Assembly: GCA_003671025.1 (NCBI GenBank)
Contig: QWPW01000022.1
Location: 1 to 56,710, forward strand
Origin: Planctomycetota bacterium
Lineage (GTDB): Bacteria; Planctomycetota; Phycisphaerae; Phycisphaerales; SM1A02
DNA length: 56,710 bases
Direction: 5' to 3'
Under the pieces are notes generated by a model. That model did not search any database and was not told where the DNA came from. It worked only from the letters and a program-made list of their open reading frames with translations. This document shows, in pieces, positions 1 through 7,715 of this stretch. The number at the start of each line of letters is the position of its first letter. Positions within the stretch are counted from its first letter, which is position 1. Position numbers and translations under genes: made by a program.

Positions 1-28
1 GCCCGTGCTCCGCCGCAAAAATGAATAT

Positions 29-65
29 GCCGAAGACCCGCAGCGTGACCTGCGAAATCTTCGGC
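29..65. other. Imperfect hairpin at the window edge
   Basis: An 8-bp inverted repeat (GCCGAAGA / TCTTCGGC) encloses a second 5-bp stem (CGCAG / CTGCG). It may be the terminator of a gene lying to the left of the window, but there is no clear U-tract, so this is only a guess. Confidence 0.35.
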
Positions 66-74
66 AATTCATTG

Positions 75-107
75 TTTTCCCCGCGTTTCCCCCGCGTTTT
101 CCCCGCG
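75..107. repeat. 11-bp tandem repeat, three copies
   Basis: Three head-to-tail copies of TTTTCCCCGCG sit just beyond the 3' end of the tRNA gene. The middle copy has one T replaced by C. No function can be assigned. Confidence 0.7.
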
Positions 108-116
108 TCTTCTCAA

Positions 117-190
117 TGGGCAATACTGGATTCGAACCAGCGACCCCACGCGTGTGATGCGTGTGCTCTAACCAGCTGAGCTAATCGCCC
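117..190 (-). tRNA. tRNA-Val (anticodon CAC)
   Basis: On the minus strand the sequence folds as a complete cloverleaf. The acceptor stem is GGGCGAT/ATTGCCC, the D-arm is GCTC...GAGC, and the anticodon stem is CACGC/GCGTG with a 7-nt loop ATCACAC, giving anticodon CAC (reads GUG, valine). The T-arm is GCTGG-TTCGAAT-CCAGT. Position 117 gives the discriminator A. CCA is not encoded. The gene stands alone and points away from the MscS gene. Confidence 0.95.
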
Positions 191-330
191 GACGCGCGCC
201 ATGCTACCACAACAGCGCGCGCGACATGCAGGCATCGCGGCGTTTGGGCGGTTAGGGTGCGCGCGCGGCCGAGCGAGCGTGTGCGCGCGCGGCGACCATT
301 GCATTCCACCGAACCGACTCTCATCGCACT

Positions 331-2610
331 ATGAAATCCTTGTTGAACTGTCTTGCGGCGCTGCTGTTCTGTTTGATCTCCGTGAATCACGCGTGCGCGC
401 AAAACGATTGGACTGGTCGATGGCAGACGCATTGGAGCGAGGGCGGCGGGCAGATCACGCTTGAGCAACAGGGCGATCAAGTCGCGGGAAACTATCCGCT
501 CTACGGAGTGCGTCTTGAAGCTACCGCGGACGGTCGTTCGCTCAGTGGCAAGTGGAGCGAAGGCGATGAGCCGGCTGCGGCGCGCGGCGAGTTCATCATC
601 ACGCGGAGCCAAGACGGGCGCACGTTCGTCGGTCGCTTCAGCACGCGTGGTTGGTGGACGGGCGAGCGCATCGGGCAGAGCGAAACTCTCGCCGCGATTA
701 GTTTGCGTTCCCCGCGTGACGCCTTCGTTGGATTCATCGTCGCGTGCAACCGCGCGCAGGCGGGCCTCGAAGATGCGTGGGGAATTGCAGCGGACGCGGT
801 TGAGTTTGCTCCCGCAGCCGAGCCGCCTACTGATTCGACTGACAACCCACTGAGTCAATCGCAACGCTTGCTGCGTGTCGCGGAGTTGTTCGCGCTGATT
901 GATCTCACCACCATTCGCGCGTGGGACATTCCGAACACTCTCGCGACCGACTCCTATGTGTTGCGCTTGACGCAATCGGGCTCCGATGCGTCGCTTGAAC
1001 TGACGCTGCATAAGAACGCGCAGGGCGACTGGCGCATCGTCGAACCAACGGCACAGCAACTCGCGGATGCCGAGAAATCACTGCGTGCGCGTGACAACGG
1101 CAAGGTCCGCACTGGTAACGACTACGCGCGTTTGCAGAATCCTCGCGCCACCATGCGCGCGTTCCTTGAGGGGATGACGCACTGGAATGAAGACAACGGC
1201 GCGCTGGCGCGTTCCACCATGGATCTCAGCGTGTTTTCCGAGATCATTCGCCAGACCGACAGCGAACTAAGCGCGTTGTTTGTGCGTCACGCGCTCGACA
1301 ACATTGGATTGATTGGGCTGCAATCAATTTCTGATGACGGCGCGGATCACACGCCGTATGTGCACTTTGTAGATGGTGTGGGCAGCATCGTGATTGCTCC
1401 TGCCTCGAGTGCAGCCGATGCGCCGTGGCAGTTCACCGCCGACACGGTGATCAACGCGCCTTTGCTCTATCGCGCGAGCACCGGTCTTCCCAATCCAGAG
1501 TTCACACCGCCGGGATCTGTCGCAGAAACTGCGTACTTCAAGCTTCGCGGCCTTTTCGTGGACTACGCGCCATACCTCCTCTGGGGCGCCGGGCACGCCG
1601 AAGCGTGGCAGATCATTCTCGCGTTGAGCGCGCTTGGGTTGTCGATCATTCTCGCGCGCTTCGTCTCGGGACTTGTCTGCCGACTTCTCTCGCGCGTCGA
1701 TCCTGGGGATGAGCGCACGAAGGACCAGCCGCGGTGGTTTCGCTTCGCGCTCACGATGTTGCTCGCCGTGAGCGTGATGGCGCAGATTCCGCAAGTCCTA
1801 GGAATTCCCGCGAATTTGCGCCAACACACGATCCCCGTGATCGGCAGCGTGCTGTGCATCGCGGGCGTCTTCGTCGCGTGGAGAATGCTCTCGTTGCTCG
1901 GCGTGTTCTTGGCGGGACGCGCAGCGCGCACCGCAGCGCGCACCGACGACATTCTGCTCACGTTCACTATCGCAGTGCTGCGATTGGGAATCGTGCTCGC
2001 AGGATTCTTGGCGATTGCGACCGTGCTCTCGATCTCCGCGACCAACATCCTCGCCGGTCTTGGAATCGGCGGCCTCGCGTTTGCCTTTGCCTCGCGCGAG
2101 ACGCTCTCGAATGTTTTTGGCGCGGGCATTCTCATCACCGATCGCCCATTTCGCAGCGGCGATTGGATCGAAACCGGCGACGTTGAGGGAAGCGTTGAGG
2201 AAGTGGGCATTCGCTCGACGCGCGTGCGCACCGTGGCCGACAGCGTCGTCGTCGTGCCCAACGGAAAACTCGCCGACTCGACCATCAACAATCTTGGCAC
2301 GCGACGGCATCGCCTGCTCAATCTCACGGTGTTCGTGACTGAGGGCGGGACGCCGGAGCGGCTGCAGTCGTTCATCGAAGCAGTGCGCACGCGCATCGAG
2401 TCTGACCCCGCGTTCGCGCGGGAAGAAGCCAAAGTGGGCGTCATAGGTTTGAGCGCCACCGCAATCGAGATCCAGTTGAGCGCGTACATGAATCTTCCGT
2501 CGGATCGTGCAGAGAGCGATACCCGTCACGCACTGTTGACCGACTTGATGCGCGCCGCGGAATTGTCGGGGCTCACGCTCGGCAAAGGCATGCAGCGCGG
2601 GATCTACTGA
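331..2610 (+). CDS. MscS-family small-conductance mechanosensitive channel with large periplasmic N-domain
   Basis: The 759-residue protein is predicted to be an inner-membrane channel that releases solutes on hypo-osmotic shock. A signal peptide ends near residue 24 (ACAQ). An extracytoplasmic domain of about 390 residues follows, then hydrophobic segments near 425-447, 470-488, 499-520 and 538-565, and a Gly/Ala-rich pore helix near 573-590 (LAGLGIGGLAFAFASRE). The MscS beta domain comes next (DRPFRSGDWIETGDVEG, then VVVPNGKLADSTINN) with a C-terminal alpha/beta domain. The family's minimal form is about 290 residues, so this is a long MscK/YbdG-like variant. The N-domain is unassigned. No good Shine-Dalgarno precedes the ATG. 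A lipoprotein gene follows 67 bp downstream. Confidence 0.9.
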   Translation: MKSLLNCLAALLFCLISVNHACAQNDWTGRWQTHWSEGGGQITLEQQGDQVAGNYPLYGVRLEATADGRSLSGKWSEGDEPAAARGEFIITRSQDGRTFVGRFSTRGWWTGERIGQSETLAAISLRSPRDAFVGFIVACNRAQAGLEDAWGIAADAVEFAPAAEPPTDSTDNPLSQSQRLLRVAELFALIDLTTIRAWDIPNTLATDSYVLRLTQSGSDASLELTLHKNAQGDWRIVEPTAQQLADAEKSLRARDNGKVRTGNDYARLQNPRATMRAFLEGMTHWNEDNGALARSTMDLSVFSEIIRQTDSELSALFVRHALDNIGLIGLQSISDDGADHTPYVHFVDGVGSIVIAPASSAADAPWQFTADTVINAPLLYRASTGLPNPEFTPPGSVAETAYFKLRGLFVDYAPYLLWGAGHAEAWQIILALSALGLSIILARFVSGLVCRLLSRVDPGDERTKDQPRWFRFALTMLLAVSVMAQIPQVLGIPANLRQHTIPVIGSVLCIAGVFVAWRMLSLLGVFLAGRAARTAARTDDILLTFTIAVLRLGIVLAGFLAIATVLSISATNILAGLGIGGLAFAFASRETLSNVFGAGILITDRPFRSGDWIETGDVEGSVEEVGIRSTRVRTVADSVVVVPNGKLADSTINNLGTRRHRLLNLTVFVTEGGTPERLQSFIEAVRTRIESDPAFAREEAKVGVIGLSATAIEIQLSAYMNLPSDRAESDTRHALLTDLMRAAELSGLTLGKGMQRGIY

Positions 2611-2677
2611 CTGCGCGATGGTGGAGAGGGCAACAGGTCGACGAAACAGCAATCAGCGTCTCGCAGAGGAAACCGTA

Positions 2678-3700
2678 ATGACAACTCGCAGCACCAACAC
2701 AACGACTTCCACACCCACCCAAATGCAGATCAACGCACGCTCGCTTTTCTCACGATCGACAGAATCGATCAACACATCAAGGCTCGGTGCCCGCCGCTTA
2801 TTCGTAGGCGCGTTGCTGGTGACGACCCTCGCGGTTGGCGGTTGCGGTGTCGCCAATCAGGCGATTCGCTCGGATTTCACCGACTTCAACGGGATCATCC
2901 AGTTCAATCAGTCGCAGCAAATGCTGCTCAATCTGGTGCGCCTTCACTACCGCGAGCCGCCGATGTTTCTTCAAGCAGGATCGCTGACGGCATCATATTC
3001 CAGCACGGCGGGCGGAGGCGCGAGCTTTGGATTCGAAGAGGGCAGTGCTTCCACCTACGGACTCGACCTGGACTACGAGTTCGCGTCGAAGCCAACAATT
3101 TCCTACACCCCCATCGAAGGCAAGGCCTACGTCACGCAGTTCATGACCGAGGTTTCTTTCGAGACCTTCTGTCTGCTCGTGCGTGCAGGTTGGCCCGTCA
3201 CCAAACTGTGCGAGTTGCTCGTCGAGCGAGTGACCATTGATCCGGCAGCGCCGATGCGAAACCATTCCAGCTCACCGAGTTACGCGAGCTTCACCGCGAT
3301 GGTTGCGAAACTTCAAGCCGCGCAAGACACCGGACAACTCAGCGTGGTGAACTCCAACGGCGCATTGGCGGTCATGGCGGGAACCGACTTGATTCATGTA
3401 GATAGCTTTCAACTGCGCTCGTTGGCCGACGCGATGTTCGTCGCCTCCAAGAACATCGAGACGCCGATTGCGCATCAAGGCCGAGCTAAGAACGGTCAAT
3501 CCAACGGCCAAATAAACATTCAAGTGTCGCGCGACGCGCCGCGCGACGCGGTGGTTTGGGTGCAGTACAGCGGTCACTACTTCAGCATCGACAACACGGA
3601 CATTCCGTCGAAAGACACACTGGCGTTGCTCATGCAATTGTTCCGTATCCAAGCGGCACCGAGTACGGGCGCGCCGTTGCTCACGATTCCCGCGCGGTGA
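2678..3700 (+). CDS. Conserved hypothetical lipoprotein
   Basis: I do not recognise a family. The start at 2678 is chosen over upstream frame extensions because AGAGGA lies 7-8 nt before this ATG. The 340-residue product has an unusually long polar N-region (about 40 residues, Thr/Ser-rich), a hydrophobic stretch and a lipobox ending GGC at residue 56, so it is probably a lipidated envelope protein. The mature part starts NQAIRSDFTDFNGIIQFNQ and includes a Ser/Gly-rich stretch (SSTAGGGASFGF). It ends 50 bp before the tricarboxylate operon on the same strand. Co-transcription is possible, but no functional link is visible. Confidence 0.75.
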   Translation: MTTRSTNTTTSTPTQMQINARSLFSRSTESINTSRLGARRLFVGALLVTTLAVGGCGVANQAIRSDFTDFNGIIQFNQSQQMLLNLVRLHYREPPMFLQAGSLTASYSSTAGGGASFGFEEGSASTYGLDLDYEFASKPTISYTPIEGKAYVTQFMTEVSFETFCLLVRAGWPVTKLCELLVERVTIDPAAPMRNHSSSPSYASFTAMVAKLQAAQDTGQLSVVNSNGALAVMAGTDLIHVDSFQLRSLADAMFVASKNIETPIAHQGRAKNGQSNGQINIQVSRDAPRDAVVWVQYSGHYFSIDNTDIPSKDTLALLMQLFRIQAAPSTGAPLLTIPAR

Positions 3701-3750
3701 ACACGCGCGCGTCGCATCGAGACCGTCATCTCTAGAGGGAATGCCCAAAT

Positions 3751-5301
3751 ATGGCACGAATCCACGAACACCAGGGCAAACAACTTCTCGCGGCGGTTGG
3801 CATCAAAGTGCCTCGAGGTGGAGTTGCTCACAGCGCGGAACAGGCGAGTGCGGTGGCGACATCGCTCGGCGGCGAAGTGGTCGTCAAGATTCAAGCGTGG
3901 ACTACGGGACGCAAGGCGATGGGCGGCGTGGCGTTTGCGAATTCGCCTGCCGATGTCGCGCGTGAAACTGAACGCATGCTGGTCATGCGCGTGGGCAACT
4001 TTCCGGTTGAGTCGGTGCTGGTCGAAGAGAAGCTCAAGTTTGTGCGCGAGCTGTTTGTCTCACTGAGCATTGATGACCGAGCGCGTGCGCCAGTGATTTT
4101 GCTCGCTTCCGCAGGAGGCTCAGGCATTGAAGAACGCGCGCATGAAGTTGCGCGCATTCCTTGCAGCGTTTCGAGTGGGCCTAACGACGCGGCGCTCGCG
4201 AGCGCGGTGATGTCGCTGGAACTTTCAGCAGCGCAAAGCAAAAACGTCATCGTTGCGATCAACACCGTCTTCGCGTTGGCCAAGGCGCGCGATGCGCGCA
4301 GCATCGAAATCAATCCGTTGGTGATTCTTGCGGACGACTCAGTGGTTGCCGCCGATTGCCGCATCACCATCGACGACTACGCGGTGTGGCGTCACGCGGA
4401 TCTTGGAATCGAAATCGCGCGCGAGTTCGATCATCCGCCCACCGCACTCGAACGCATCGCCTACGACATCGAGCAAGCGGACCATCGCGGTACCTTCTAT
4501 TTCGCACAACTCGCGGTGGAACGCGCCGCAGGAACACGCGGTCTCGCAGGCTTTCACGGCGCTGGTGGTGGCGGCAGCATGATGAGCATGGACGCGCTCA
4601 CTGCGGAGAATTTCACCGTCGCGAACTTCACCGATACCAGTGGAAATCCCTCGGCAGCGAAGGTGTATCGCGCGAGTCGCGTGATCCTGAGTCAGCCAGG
4701 ATTGATCGGGTATTTCGGCTCTGGTTCTGGTGTTGCCAATCAAGAACAGTTCTGGTCGGCCTACGGATTAGCCAAAGCGTTTTGGGAACTCGACATTGAT
4801 ATTCCCGTGGTGATTCGCCTCGGTGGAAACGGCGAAGAGCGCGCGGTGGCGATTCTGCACGACGCTGCGCGTGACTTGCGCGCCGTTGTCGAGGGTTACC
4901 TCAAGACCGATTCGCCCGCGAAGATTGCGCGACGCTTTGGCGAACTGTGCGACAGCGCCGATGCGTGTTGGACTCCGCGTGCGCCGCGACGGCCGTCGTA
5001 TGTCGGCGACGCGAACGCGATCAGCTTTCCCATCACGGGAGGACGCGTGTGGATCGATCGCGCGCAATGGAAATCAAATGGTGCCAAGATCGTTGCGCAG
5101 TCGAGTGGTCTGTTGCGCGATGACCAAAGTGCGCCAGCGCTCGCGGTTGACGCGGACAAGTTCGCGAGCAAGGACAGCGAGTTGATCGCGTGCGAAGTGG
5201 AGTGCCGCATGCTCGGCCTCGATGGATTCTTCGTCGAGCTTGATGTGATGGGTCTTGATGCGGCGATCGAAACACGTTGCGTCGCAGGAGGAATCGCGTG
5301 A
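3751..5301 (+). CDS. ATP-citrate-lyase-like / succinyl-CoA synthetase beta-like ATP-grasp subunit with C-terminal extension
   Basis: The 516-residue protein opens like SucC (HEHQGKQLL, then an ATP-grasp segment VVVKIQAWTTGRKAMGGVA). Around residues 270-310 it has the beta-subunit power-helix region (GAGGGGSMMSMDAL...TDTSGNPSAAKVYRA). In this family the subunit grasps ATP and phosphorylates a histidine of the partner. The partner gene overlaps by GTGA and carries a CoA-ligase alpha plus citryl-CoA-lyase fusion, so together they match the two-subunit ATP-citrate lyase architecture. About 100 extra residues follow the ligase core (from ~405) and contain a CEVEC pair near the end; see findings. 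GAGGGAA precedes the start. The acid substrate (citrate or an analogue) is unknown. Confidence 0.8.
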   Translation: MARIHEHQGKQLLAAVGIKVPRGGVAHSAEQASAVATSLGGEVVVKIQAWTTGRKAMGGVAFANSPADVARETERMLVMRVGNFPVESVLVEEKLKFVRELFVSLSIDDRARAPVILLASAGGSGIEERAHEVARIPCSVSSGPNDAALASAVMSLELSAAQSKNVIVAINTVFALAKARDARSIEINPLVILADDSVVAADCRITIDDYAVWRHADLGIEIAREFDHPPTALERIAYDIEQADHRGTFYFAQLAVERAAGTRGLAGFHGAGGGGSMMSMDALTAENFTVANFTDTSGNPSAAKVYRASRVILSQPGLIGYFGSGSGVANQEQFWSAYGLAKAFWELDIDIPVVIRLGGNGEERAVAILHDAARDLRAVVEGYLKTDSPAKIARRFGELCDSADACWTPRAPRRPSYVGDANAISFPITGGRVWIDRAQWKSNGAKIVAQSSGLLRDDQSAPALAVDADKFASKDSELIACEVECRMLGLDGFFVELDVMGLDAAIETRCVAGGIA

Positions 5302-6998
5302 GCATTCTTATTGATCGCGATCAACGCGTGTGCGTGCAAGGCATCACTGGCCGTGAAGGACAAGCGCGCACGCAACTCATGCTCGACTACGGAACCAATG
5401 TGGTTGCGGGCGTGACTCCAGGGCGCGGCGGAGCGGAAGTGCTAGGAATCCCCGTGTTTGACAGCGTTTCTGCGGCGGTGGCCACCACTGGAGCCATCGA
5501 TGTGTCGGTGCTCTTCGTGCCCGCCAAGATGGTGCGCGAGGCCGCGATCGAAGCGATTGATGCGGGCGTGAAGTTGGTTGTGCTCGTGGCTGATCGCGTT
5601 CCTGTTTGGGATGCGATGGCGATCGCGGAACGCGCCGCTGCGCGCGGAGCCGAGTTTCTTGGACCGAACACACTCGGCGTGCTCAGCCCCGGTCGCGCCG
5701 TTGCAGGCATGCTCGGAGGTCGCGCCGAAAGCGCGCGGCAATGGTTCAAGCCTCCGCTTCCAACGGGCGTTGGCATCGTCTCGCGTTCGGGTGGCATGAG
5801 TAGTTCGACGGGCTACTACCTCGGTCAAGCGGGCGTGCGCATCAGCACCATCGTGCATGTTGGCGGCGACGCAGTGCTCGGCATTCGCATTCCTGAAGCC
5901 GCGCTGCGTTTCGAAAATGACGCGCACACCGAAGCGATTGTGGTCTTCGGTGAGATCGGTTCATCGCAAGAAGAAGAACTCGCCGAGCTCATGCGCGCGG
6001 GGCGCGTGACCAAGCCAGTCATCGCATATATCGGCGGAAAGGCCGCAAAAGAAGGCACTCGCTTCAGTCACGCGGGCGCGATCATCGAAGGTGGCCGCGG
6101 AACGCATGCAGGCAAAGTGCAAGCGTTGCGCGACGCGGGCGCGACGGTGGTCGATTCGTTTGGCGATCTCGCAGCGGCGACAGTGGAGCGACTCAAGCGC
6201 GCGGGTGGAAGCAGTCTTATGTCGCAAGCAGAGCGCGATGCGGTGTGGACCACCGCGGTCACGCGCATCGCACCCAACAGTGTGCGCGTGCGCGGTCACG
6301 ACATTTCCAACTTGATGGGTGATGTGTCATTTGGTGCGGCGGTCTATCTCATTCTCAGCGGCGCGCTTCCTGATCAACGCATCGGTCGTTTGATGGATGC
6401 GATTCTGGTGGCGAGCATCGATCACGGCGCGACTCCGCCTTCATGTCTCGCCGCGCGCACCGTCGCTTCGACTGGTGCTTCACTGAGCGCGAGTGTTGCC
6501 GCGGGCATCATGTCGATCAATCGTCATCACGGCGGGGCGATCGAAGATTGCGCGCGACAACTGGCACGCATCATCGCGCGCGCCAAGAGTGAAGCGACTT
6601 CACTCGAGCACGCGGCCAACGCGACAATGGTCGAATTCAAGGCGCGCGGAGAGCGTTTTAGTGGCTTCGGCCATCGCATCCACACCAAGGATCCGCGCAC
6701 GCCGCGCTTGTTTGAACTCGCCGCAGAAGCAGGCGTCGATGGTGCACACATGGCCGCCGCGCGCGCATTGCAAGATGCGTTCGCCGCAACAGGCAAACCA
6801 CTTCCGATCAATGTCGATGGAGCCATCGGCGCAATCCTCGCCGATGTGGGACTCGATCCCGCGCTGTTCAACGGCATCTTCATGATCGCGCGTACGCCAG
6901 GATTGGTCGCGCATGTCGTGGAAGAACAGACTCGCGAAAAACCGATGCGTCGCATCGATCCAGTCAAGCACGCATACGACGGTCCCGTCGTGTCGTGA
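5298..6998 (+). CDS. CoA-ligase alpha / citryl-CoA lyase fusion (AclA-like subunit)
   Basis: The start is the GTG at 5298, overlapping the upstream stop as GTGA, which suggests translational coupling; the product is 566 residues. Residues 1-300 match succinyl-CoA synthetase alpha: a CoA-binding Rossmann domain (VCVQGITGREG), then VSRSGGMS near 161 and the phosphohistidine loop FSHAGAIIEGGRGTH with His258. Residues ~310-566 match the citrate-synthase/citryl-CoA-lyase fold: DHGATPPS near 375, RHHGGAIED with His411, GFGHRIH with His459, and NVDG with Asp507. This His/His/Asp set and the NVDGxIG spelling resemble ATP-citrate lyase more than citrate synthase. The expected reaction is ATP- and CoA-dependent cleavage of a citrate-like acid to an acyl-CoA and an oxoacid. 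Substrate and direction are inferred. Confidence 0.85.
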   Translation: MSILIDRDQRVCVQGITGREGQARTQLMLDYGTNVVAGVTPGRGGAEVLGIPVFDSVSAAVATTGAIDVSVLFVPAKMVREAAIEAIDAGVKLVVLVADRVPVWDAMAIAERAAARGAEFLGPNTLGVLSPGRAVAGMLGGRAESARQWFKPPLPTGVGIVSRSGGMSSSTGYYLGQAGVRISTIVHVGGDAVLGIRIPEAALRFENDAHTEAIVVFGEIGSSQEEELAELMRAGRVTKPVIAYIGGKAAKEGTRFSHAGAIIEGGRGTHAGKVQALRDAGATVVDSFGDLAAATVERLKRAGGSSLMSQAERDAVWTTAVTRIAPNSVRVRGHDISNLMGDVSFGAAVYLILSGALPDQRIGRLMDAILVASIDHGATPPSCLAARTVASTGASLSASVAAGIMSINRHHGGAIEDCARQLARIIARAKSEATSLEHAANATMVEFKARGERFSGFGHRIHTKDPRTPRLFELAAEAGVDGAHMAAARALQDAFAATGKPLPINVDGAIGAILADVGLDPALFNGIFMIARTPGLVAHVVEEQTREKPMRRIDPVKHAYDGPVVS

Positions 6999-7063
6999 GT
7001 TGTGCTCATTCACATTGATCACAGTTCCTGTTCATCCTTCGTTCTCCTCAGCCTCAATCGACC

Positions 7064-7648
7064 ATGATTTACACCACCAAGCAGATCGCGGAAATCTTTC
7101 CCAACCTCATGGACATCAAAGACGCCTCGCTGCGCGACAAAGTGTCGGCGGTGTGGAACGAAGCGATCAACACCGGTTGCGGTGGCAAGGGTTGGACGGT
7201 GGCGGAATTGCGCGCGGTGAAATTCACGCTGCTCGCGGGCGACATCGAGATGACCTTTGTTGAGCATCTCAACAGCTGCTCACGTCAATGCATTGCCATC
7301 GCCGATGTGCTGGAATCAGCCTTTTCCTGCACGATTCCTATCAACCGCGACTACTTGATCGCCGGCGCGTTGCTCGCGGATTGCGGTAAGCCGCTCGAGT
7401 TCGACAAGGACGCCGCGGGCAACGTCATCAAGGGTTCGTTCGGCGAAGCGCTGCGCCATCCCTTCAGCGGAGTGGCCATGGCCTACAAGCACGGCGTGCC
7501 CGCCGAAGTGATGCACATCATCGCGACCCATAGTCACGAGGGCGACAAAGTCGAGCGCAGCATCGAGTCGATCATCTTCCATCACGCAGACTTCGTCGAC
7601 TTCGATATCGCGAAGTGGCTGGGCAAACGCGCCAAGCCTGCGAAGTGA
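7064..7648 (+). CDS. HD-domain protein with altered HD motif
   Basis: The 194-residue, probably cytosolic protein has an HD-phosphohydrolase layout: His in FVEHLNSCS near residue 69, LLADCGKPLEFD near 104-115 where LLHDIGK is usual, then RHPFSGVAMA and IIATHSHEGDK, which supply later histidines. The His of the HD doublet is replaced by Ala while the Asp remains. The metal site may therefore be weakened or of different chemistry. It sits 65 bp after the lyase subunit and 67 bp before the aconitase-like gene, so it is probably part of the same operon. It could be a phosphatase or hydrolase for a pathway intermediate, or a regulator; nothing in the sequence decides. Confidence 0.65.
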   Translation: MIYTTKQIAEIFPNLMDIKDASLRDKVSAVWNEAINTGCGGKGWTVAELRAVKFTLLAGDIEMTFVEHLNSCSRQCIAIADVLESAFSCTIPINRDYLIAGALLADCGKPLEFDKDAAGNVIKGSFGEALRHPFSGVAMAYKHGVPAEVMHIIATHSHEGDKVERSIESIIFHHADFVDFDIAKWLGKRAKPAK

Positions 7649-7715
7649 ATGCGCGTGTGATCAATCTGTTGTCATTGGTGTCTATCAACTCGCGAGCCCG
7701 CAAGAGAATCAGATC

